Shown: positions 5,353-9,556 of the stretch, piece after piece
How positions within the stretch are numbered: position 1 is the first letter of the stretch
How the letters are laid out: each line of letters opens with the position of its first letter
Source: Pseudomonadota bacterium
GTDB lineage: Bacteria; Pseudomonadota; Alphaproteobacteria; Rhizobiales; Xanthobacteraceae
Assembly: GCA_023387555.1 (NCBI GenBank)
Contig: JAEWHY010000530.1
Coordinates: 1 to 9,556 of the forward strand
Length of the DNA: 9,556 bases
Direction: 5' to 3'
Notes under the pieces: generated by a model
Seen by the model: only the letters and a program-made list of their open reading frames with translations
Databases searched by the model: none
Told to the model about the DNA's origin: nothing
Made by a program: the position numbers and the translations under genes

Positions 5353-6576
5353 ATGCAGCAGGAAGCGAAACGCTCCGCAACCGTTCACACGCAGGCGGCG
5401 CGACCGGATTTCACCGAGATCATCGCGAGGGTCAGAGCGCTCGCGCCCGACATCAGCGCCCGCGCGCTGAGCGCGGAACGCGCCAAGCGCGTCCCTGCCG
5501 AAACCATGGAGGCGCTGCGCGAGACGAATGTCTTCCGCATGATGCAGCCCAGGCGTTTCGGCGGATACGAATACGGGCCCGCGGAGCTTGCCCAGGTCGG
5601 CTTCGAACTCGGCCGCGCCTGCGGCTCGACCGGCTGGTGCGGAACGCTGGCGGTGTGCTTCGGCTGGATGACCGCATTCTTCCCGCTCGAAGCGCAGCAG
5701 GAAGTGTGGGACGACACCGACAATCTGCTCGCGGTCTCCTACATCCCGACGCCGAAGGTCGAGGTGGACGACGGCGGCATCAGGATCAGCGGCAGCTGGC
5801 CCTGGGCCAGCGGCATCGACAGCGCCACCTGGCTGATCCTCGCCGCGCTGATCCCGAACCCCGAAGGCCCGCCGACCCTCGCCTGGTGTCTTGTGCCGGT
5901 GCGCGATGTGATCGTCGATCACGACAGCTGGAATGTCGCCGGATTGCAGGCCACCGGCTCGAAGACGGTCCACGTCAACGAGCCGATATTCGTGCCGCGT
6001 CACCGCATCCTGCCGCTCGGCGCGATCTTCTCCGGCAAGGTGCCGGGCATCGACATTCCCGACAACGTTCAGGCGCGGTTCGGCTATCCGACCTTCGGCC
6101 CGACCGCCCTCGTCTCCCCGATCGTTGGCATGGCGCAAGGCGCGCTCGATGCCTTCACCGAGAGCGCCAGGGACGCCAAGCGCATGGCGCGGCCCGGTGT
6201 GTTCGAAAAGGTCGCCGAGTCGCCGCTGATCCAGAGCCTGATCGGACGCACCGCGGCGCAGATCGATGCCGCGCGCACGCTGATGGTGACCAGCCTGACC
6301 GAGGGCCAGGACATCGTCCGCAATGGCGGAACGCCCGACATCGAGTTGCGCGTCCGCATCCGGCGCAATCACGGCTTTGCCGCCCGCACCGCATCCGATG
6401 TCGTGAACGAGATCTTCCAGAAGTCCGGCGCGCAGGCGATCGACGAGAAAAACCGCGTGCAGCGCTTCTGGCGCGATGCCAATGCCGCCGCGCTCCACGC
6501 CAGCATCGATTGGGACACGTTGTCGGCGCTCTATGGCACCCAGCAACTGGGCCTGCAGCCGCAGGGCGTATTCTAA
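5353..6576 (+). CDS. Acyl-CoA dehydrogenase-fold flavin-dependent monooxygenase (group D)
   Basis: The 407-residue protein has the acyl-CoA dehydrogenase fold but resembles the monooxygenase branch (HsaA, HpaB-C2 and DszC type), which hydroxylates or oxygenates substrates with reduced flavin from a separate reductase. Seen in order: helical N-domain with VPAETMEALRETNVFRMMQPRRFGG (VPAETMEALRETN at 47-59, VFRMMQPRRFGG at 60-71), GSTGW (91-95), the beta-domain signature SGSWPWASGID (146-156), the GLQATGSKTV loop (197-206), and the C-terminal helical domain ending in RFWRDANAAALHASIDWD (371-388). That last segment carries the conserved Trp-Arg-Asp and His of this branch, whereas true dehydrogenases have a catalytic Glu region. 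The ATG follows a strong GGAGG at 5340-5344. O2 lies just upstream, tying expression to the TetR regulator. No flavin reductase is present in the window, so one must be supplied from elsewhere. The substrate is unknown; aromatic is a family-based guess. Confidence 0.9.
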   Translation: MQQEAKRSATVHTQAARPDFTEIIARVRALAPDISARALSAERAKRVPAETMEALRETNVFRMMQPRRFGGYEYGPAELAQVGFELGRACGSTGWCGTLAVCFGWMTAFFPLEAQQEVWDDTDNLLAVSYIPTPKVEVDDGGIRISGSWPWASGIDSATWLILAALIPNPEGPPTLAWCLVPVRDVIVDHDSWNVAGLQATGSKTVHVNEPIFVPRHRILPLGAIFSGKVPGIDIPDNVQARFGYPTFGPTALVSPIVGMAQGALDAFTESARDAKRMARPGVFEKVAESPLIQSLIGRTAAQIDAARTLMVTSLTEGQDIVRNGGTPDIELRVRIRRNHGFAARTASDVVNEIFQKSGAQAIDEKNRVQRFWRDANAAALHASIDWDTLSALYGTQQLGLQPQGVF

Positions 6577-6583
6577 AGCGAAC

Positions 6584-6634
6584 GGCCGGGCGTCAAAGGT
6601 CCGGCCATTACGGCGCTCGCATCGCTGAGCGCCG
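6584..6634 (+). terminator. Two hairpins after the monooxygenase gene
   Basis: GGCCGG at 6584-6589 pairs with CCGGCC at 6601-6606 across 11 bases. A second stem of eight perfect pairs joins CGGCGCTC at 6611-6618 to GAGCGCCG at 6627-6634 across eight bases. They begin eight bases after the stop codon and probably end the monooxygenase transcript, separating it from uraH. Neither has a clear T-tract. Confidence 0.45.
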
Positions 6635-6657
6635 CGTGCCTCCGACCAAACCGGTGA

Positions 6658-6679
6658 CTTCTTCAGTTTTCTGACGAAG
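6658..6679. promoter_or_regulatory. Imperfect palindrome upstream of uraH, possible operator
   Basis: CTTCTTCAG at 6658-6666 and CTGACGAAG at 6671-6679 form nine-base arms with one mismatch around TTTT. It lies 53 bases upstream of the uraH ATG in a short AT-richer patch, a fitting place for an operator. It could also be a weak hairpin. No nearby regulator is an obvious partner. Confidence 0.35.
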
Positions 6680-6732
6680 CACAATGCCGCGGCAACGTGG
6701 TAGGAAGCCGGCGCAATTGGTTTGGAGGCAAA

Positions 6733-7086
6733 ATGGCCGGCATTACGACCCACGTTCTGGATACCGCCGCCGGACGGCCTGCCGCCGGTGTCAGGATCGA
6801 GGTGATGGCGCTGGACAAGGGGCGGCGCCCCCGCCTTCTCTCCACTGTTGTCACTAACGATGACGGCCGCACCGACGCGCCGGTGGTACCGCCAGAGCAG
6901 TTGAAGGGCGGCATCTACGAACTCATATTCCACGTCGGAGATTACTTCGCGAAGGGCGCGACGCCCGCCACGCTGCCGTATCTCACAACCGTCCCGATCC
7001 GGGTCGGCGTCGCCGATCCGGCAGCGCATTATCATGTGGCGCTGCTGGTTTCGCCGTGGAGCTACACCACCTATCGCGGCAGCTGA
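6733..7086 (+). CDS. uraH: 5-hydroxyisourate hydrolase
   Basis: This 117-residue protein is a transthyretin-like 5-hydroxyisourate hydrolase, which converts 5-hydroxyisourate, the product of uricase, to 2-oxo-4-hydroxy-4-carboxy-5-ureidoimidazoline in purine breakdown. The hallmarks are all there: the N-terminal THVLDTAAGRPA (residues 6-17, with His7), the conserved Arg in NDDGRTD (42-48), FHVGDYF near 66-72, and the C-terminal HYHVALLVSPWSYTTYRGS (99-117) ending in the diagnostic YRGS. Length is normal for the bacterial enzyme. The ATG at 6733 follows GGAGG (6724-6728); the frame runs further upstream, but that part lacks family character. No signal peptide is seen, so it should be cytosolic. 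It stands alone: no uricase, OHCU decarboxylase, allantoinase or xanthine dehydrogenase gene is in the window, and hairpins separate it from the monooxygenase. Confidence 0.95.
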   Translation: MAGITTHVLDTAAGRPAAGVRIEVMALDKGRRPRLLSTVVTNDDGRTDAPVVPPEQLKGGIYELIFHVGDYFAKGATPATLPYLTTVPIRVGVADPAAHYHVALLVSPWSYTTYRGS

Positions 7087-7319
7087 GACCACGCGTTGCC
7101 ATCTCAAGCCGGGCGAGACATCGTAAAGCACCGGCGAAGACCGCAGCCTTCGGCCGCAATTCAGGAAAATGTGAAGTCATTCCTGCGACACAGCCGGTGG
7201 CGGCAAAAGCCCCGAATTCACCGAAGTTCTGCGTGCGGCCTTGATGTCACGGCTTCCACCGTAACGTCCATGCACGCCTTGCCCGGACGGAAACCCGCTT
7301 CCCAAGGCGGAAGGTCCCG
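7087..7319. other. Gap between uraH and the metal-related small protein gene
   Basis: These 233 bases hold no supported gene. CAGGAA at 7162-7167 and TTCCTG at 7180-7185 form six-base inverted arms with a 12-base spacer in a short AT-richer patch. This is a weak candidate for an operator, perhaps for the efflux genes downstream. I could not identify a clear promoter. Confidence 0.4.
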
Positions 7320-7730
7320 GTGTATCTGGGCGACATGTCCGGACGGACCCTCACATCGGCCTTCATTGCCCTGGCTGCCCTCCTGCTGGTCGCGCTCGCG
7401 CCAACCGGCGCCTTTGCGCACGGCAGCGTAGCGCATCCCCATGCGGTGAAGCCGGTCAGCGATGCCGCCGCGAAGACGGTCGCGGCCGTCGAGCCGCCGG
7501 CGGAGCTTCGCGCCCAGCGGCAGATGTTACCGGAGCCTGCCGCCGACGATGACTGCGGGCCGAACTGCTGCGGCGCCGGACATTGTGCCGGCTGCGTCAC
7601 CGCACTGGCGCCGATGGCGTGGACATGCCTGCGGCTTTCATCCGATGCCGCTCTCGTAAATCCCGACACCGCCCTGCCCGCGAGCCTCGCGCGCGAGGGT
7701 CCTGCGCGACCACCCAAATCCTTCGCCTGA
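7320..7730 (+). CDS. Small exported His/Cys-rich protein, probably metal-related
   Basis: The 136-residue protein starts with a clear secretion signal: a hydrophobic stretch TSAFIALAALLLVALAPTGAFA (about residues 12-33, LAALLLVALAP core) and an AFA cleavage site before His34. The mature protein opens with a His-containing tail (HGSVAHPHA) and carries a compact cysteine cluster, CGPNCCGAGHCAGC at residues 79-92, plus Cys103. I do not recognise a named family. The residues suggest periplasmic binding of a soft or transition metal, or a disulphide-rich knot. The GTG at 7320 has a good GGAAGG (7309-7314) five bases ahead; an ATG at 7335 would shorten the signal by five residues and is also possible. 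The RND adaptor gene follows 86 bases later on the same strand, so a role in the same metal response is likely but inferred. The C-terminal 30 residues look disordered. Confidence 0.75.
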   Translation: MYLGDMSGRTLTSAFIALAALLLVALAPTGAFAHGSVAHPHAVKPVSDAAAKTVAAVEPPAELRAQRQMLPEPAADDDCGPNCCGAGHCAGCVTALAPMAWTCLRLSSDAALVNPDTALPASLAREGPARPPKSFA

Positions 7731-7740
7731 ACGTCGTTGC

Positions 7741-7784
7741 CCCGCGTCGCTGACGCGGGACCGGCCCCCTTTCCCGGCGGCCGG
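7741..7784 (+). terminator. Tandem hairpins between the small protein and the adaptor gene
   Basis: CCCGCGTC at 7741-7748 pairs perfectly with GACGCGGG at 7752-7759 over a three-base loop. CCGGCC at 7761-7766 can pair with GGCCGG at 7779-7784. They fill the gap between two genes that otherwise look co-transcribed, so they may reduce read-through, stabilise the upstream message, or act as an attenuator. No T-tract follows. Confidence 0.4.
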
Positions 7785-7816
7785 CGTGCTTTCGTTCATG
7801 CAGAGGATTGGCCTCG

Positions 7817-9472
7817 ATGTTTCGTCCCATATTGTCGGCGCTTGCGGCGGCCGCCTTGATCCTGACTGCAACCGCTGGCGCGGTTCGCGCCCATGAGGGT
7901 CACGACCATGGCCCCGAAGCGCCCGCCGCCCCGGCGACCGTCGCACCGCGCGGCGAAGCCCATTCGGAACGCTTCGAAGTCGTTGCGATCGCGCACGGCA
8001 AGACGCTGTCGATCTATCTCGACGCATACAAGACCAACGCGCCGATCGACGGCGACGAGATCGAGGTCGAGACGCCGGCAGGACCAGCGGTGGCCAAGCC
8101 GCTGGGCAACGGGGTCTACAGCCTCGATGCGCCGTTCCTGGAGAAAGGCGGTCACATCGACCTGATCGTCACAATTGCCGCCGGCGGCGATCCCGACATC
8201 CTGCCGCTGTCGATCGACATTCCCGCGCCGGACACGGACGCGAACAGCGCACCGGCGAAGAACCGCGCGGAATTGATCCTCGCCTCGCTGACCCAATCGC
8301 CGCTGGCGACCGGTCTCGCCGGCTTCCTCCTCGGCGCCGTCGTTGTGGCCTTGATCCGCAGGCCGCGGCGCGGCGCAGCGGCGGTTCTTGTGCTTGTCGT
8401 GATCGGGGCCGCGAGCGCATCGGCGCACGAGGGCCATGACCATGGTCCGGAACCCGCGCCCGCCTCGAACGGCGACCAACGCGCGCAGCGCCAGCCCGAC
8501 GGCACGGTGTTCGTGCCGAAGCCGATCCAGCGCATCTTCGGCGTGCGCACCATCGAAACGCAGTCCGGCTCGTTCGCGCGCACGGTGGAATTGCCGGGAC
8601 GCATCATCCCCGATCCGAATGCCAGCGGCTTCGTCCAGACCGCGGTCGGGGGCGTGCTGTCGCCGCCGCCCGGCGGATTTCCGCGCCTTGGAACGCAGGT
8701 CAGGGAGGGCGACATCCTCGCCTATGTCACGCCGCCGATCGCCGCGATCGACGTCTCCGACATGCGCCAGAAACAGGGCGAACTCGACCAGCAGATCGCC
8801 ATCGTGCAGCGCCGGCTGGCGCGCCAGGAATCGCTGGTCGGCAGCGGCGCCGTGGCGCGCACCCTTGTCGAAGAAACGCGGCTCGAACTGGAAGGCCTGA
8901 GGGATCGCCGGGCTGCGCTCGACAAGATCCGGAGCGAGCCGCTGCCGCTGATCGCGCCGGTGACGGGCATCATCGCCGACGGCACGCCTATCACCGGCCA
9001 GGTGGCACAGAGCAACGCCGTGGTCTTCCATATCGTGACGCCGGAAAAGCTATGGGTCGAGGCGCTGACCTTCGACACGGTATCGGGCGCCGGACGCGCA
9101 TCCGCCAAGACCGGCAATGGCAAGTCGCTCGCCCTCACCTTCCGCGGCTCGGGGCTTGCCGACCGCAGCCAGTCGATACCCGTGCACTTTTCCATCGATG
9201 ACAGCGGCAAGGGGCTGCGCGCCGGGCAATTTGTGACGGTCTTCACCGAGACCGGCGACGAACGCTCCGGCATCGCGGTGCCGCGCACCGCCGTGGTGCG
9301 CGCCGCCAACGGCCAGAACTTCGTGTTCGAACATACGACTGCGGAGCGCTTCGAACCGCGTCCGGTGCGGGTCGAGCCGCTCGATGCCGAACGCGTGCTG
9401 ATCGCGGCCGGCATCGATCCCGGAAAGCGGATCGTGGTGCAGGGCTCCGAATTGCTCGATCACGTGCGGTGA
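7817..9472 (+). CDS. RND efflux periplasmic adaptor (CzcB/CusB-like) with fused N-terminal domain
   Basis: The 551-residue protein is longer than typical adaptors of this class (about 380-420). Residues 1-25 are a signal peptide ending VRA, followed by HEGHDHGPE (26-34). Residues about 50-137 form a small beta-rich domain (FEVVAIAHGKTLSIYLDAYK, then IEVETPAGPA and GHIDLIVTIAAGG). Residues 163-180 and 188-203 are hydrophobic and flank a basic RRPRR loop; the second ends ASA and is followed again by HEGHDHGPE (204-212). The adaptor proper runs from about 228: barrel-sandwich halves (about 258-312 and 375-410), a helical hairpin (316-372, MRQKQGELDQQIAIVQRRLA onward), beta-barrel (411-485) and membrane-proximal part (486-551). 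Such adaptors link an inner-membrane RND pump to an outer-membrane channel; the His-rich tails point to heavy metals. The ATG at 7817 follows AGAGGA (7802-7807); a TTG at 7808 would add three residues. The pump gene is not visible. Confidence 0.92.
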   Translation: MFRPILSALAAAALILTATAGAVRAHEGHDHGPEAPAAPATVAPRGEAHSERFEVVAIAHGKTLSIYLDAYKTNAPIDGDEIEVETPAGPAVAKPLGNGVYSLDAPFLEKGGHIDLIVTIAAGGDPDILPLSIDIPAPDTDANSAPAKNRAELILASLTQSPLATGLAGFLLGAVVVALIRRPRRGAAAVLVLVVIGAASASAHEGHDHGPEPAPASNGDQRAQRQPDGTVFVPKPIQRIFGVRTIETQSGSFARTVELPGRIIPDPNASGFVQTAVGGVLSPPPGGFPRLGTQVREGDILAYVTPPIAAIDVSDMRQKQGELDQQIAIVQRRLARQESLVGSGAVARTLVEETRLELEGLRDRRAALDKIRSEPLPLIAPVTGIIADGTPITGQVAQSNAVVFHIVTPEKLWVEALTFDTVSGAGRASAKTGNGKSLALTFRGSGLADRSQSIPVHFSIDDSGKGLRAGQFVTVFTETGDERSGIAVPRTAVVRAANGQNFVFEHTTAERFEPRPVRVEPLDAERVLIAAGIDPGKRIVVQGSELLDHVR

Positions 9473-9527
9473 GGGGGAAGCGGAACATGACAAGCTCCAT
9501 GTTTGTGCAAGCCGCCACCGCTCGTTC

Positions 9528-9553
9528 ACCTCTCCCCGCGTGCGGGGAGAGGT
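9528..9553. repeat. C/G-rich palindrome at the right window edge
   Basis: ACCTCTCCCCG at 9528-9538 pairs perfectly with CGGGGAGAGGT at 9543-9553 around a four-base loop. It begins 55 bases past the adaptor stop codon. It may serve as a terminator, but its sequence resembles the start of a dispersed intergenic palindromic repeat that I recall from Bradyrhizobium-like genomes, which continues beyond this window. The identification is from memory; the hairpin itself is plain in the sequence. Confidence 0.55.
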
Positions 9554-9556
9554 CGG

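Noticed and set aside
5193..6674. 493-codon plus-strand frame overlapping the monooxygenase
   Set aside because: Arg/Ala/Pro-rich frame-shifted shadow of the monooxygenase; it has no ribosome site and runs through the operator and hairpins.
5329..7131. 600-codon open frame on the minus strand across the monooxygenase and uraH
   Set aside because: It is antisense to two well-supported genes and crosses their intergenic gap and hairpins; the translation shows no domain.
7258..7266. ACCGTAACG, resembling half of the TetR operator
   Set aside because: Only one half-site is present, without the opposite arm; nine bases are expected to recur by chance and the location is unrelated to the module.
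7796..9031. 411-codon open frame on the minus strand opposite the RND adaptor
   Set aside because: The translation is Arg/Asp/His-rich without family features, while the plus strand encodes a full adaptor.
9487..9556. Open frame starting ATG at 9487 and running off the window end
   Set aside because: It would read MTSSMFVQAATARSPLPACG and so on, the last part being simply the translated palindromic repeat. No RND pump N-terminus is visible, so a partial gene cannot be supported.

Overview
The window is GC-rich, with G/C-dominated third codon positions and long spurious antisense reading frames. It looks like chromosomal DNA of an alphaproteobacterium, most plausibly of the Bradyrhizobium/Rhodopseudomonas type. 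That placement is an inference from protein character and from the C/G-rich palindromic repeats at both window edges; no rRNA or other phylogenetic marker is present. I see no tRNA, rRNA, CRISPR array, insertion sequence or phage gene.

Layout from left to right. (1) A minus-strand gene for a family 5 ABC-transporter substrate-binding protein with a twin-arginine signal. (2) A 666-base gene-poor stretch with one palindrome, one doubtful 63-codon frame and a tandem direct repeat. (3) A plus-strand luciferase-like (LLM class) flavin-dependent oxidoreductase, which ends tail to tail, across a hairpin, with (4) a minus-strand two-domain protein made of an AtaL-like SRPBCC domain and a SnoaL/NTF2-like domain. 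(5) A divergent plus-strand TetR-family regulator. (6) A plus-strand acyl-CoA-dehydrogenase-fold (group D) flavin monooxygenase. (7) A stand-alone 5-hydroxyisourate hydrolase (uraH). (8) A small exported His/Cys-rich protein, then (9) the periplasmic adaptor of a heavy-metal-type RND efflux pump with an unusual fused front domain. The pump gene itself is not in the window.

The strongest system-level signal is regulatory. A 21-base sequence centred on CGTAMCGAACGTTACG occurs twice with one mismatch: once in the divergent gap between the AtaL/SnoaL protein and the TetR gene, and once immediately upstream of the monooxygenase. This defines a probable TetR regulon of the regulator, the two-domain SRPBCC-SnoaL protein and the monooxygenase, likely a small catabolic or detoxifying module for an unidentified, perhaps aromatic or polyketide-like, compound. 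The convergent LLM oxidoreductase may be related but lacks the operator.

The right-hand module is a metal-efflux locus. The small protein and the adaptor both expose His-rich termini directly after predicted signal cleavage. The adaptor repeats the motif HEGHDHGPE twice, each time after an Ala-x-Ala-like site, suggesting that two exported proteins were fused into one.
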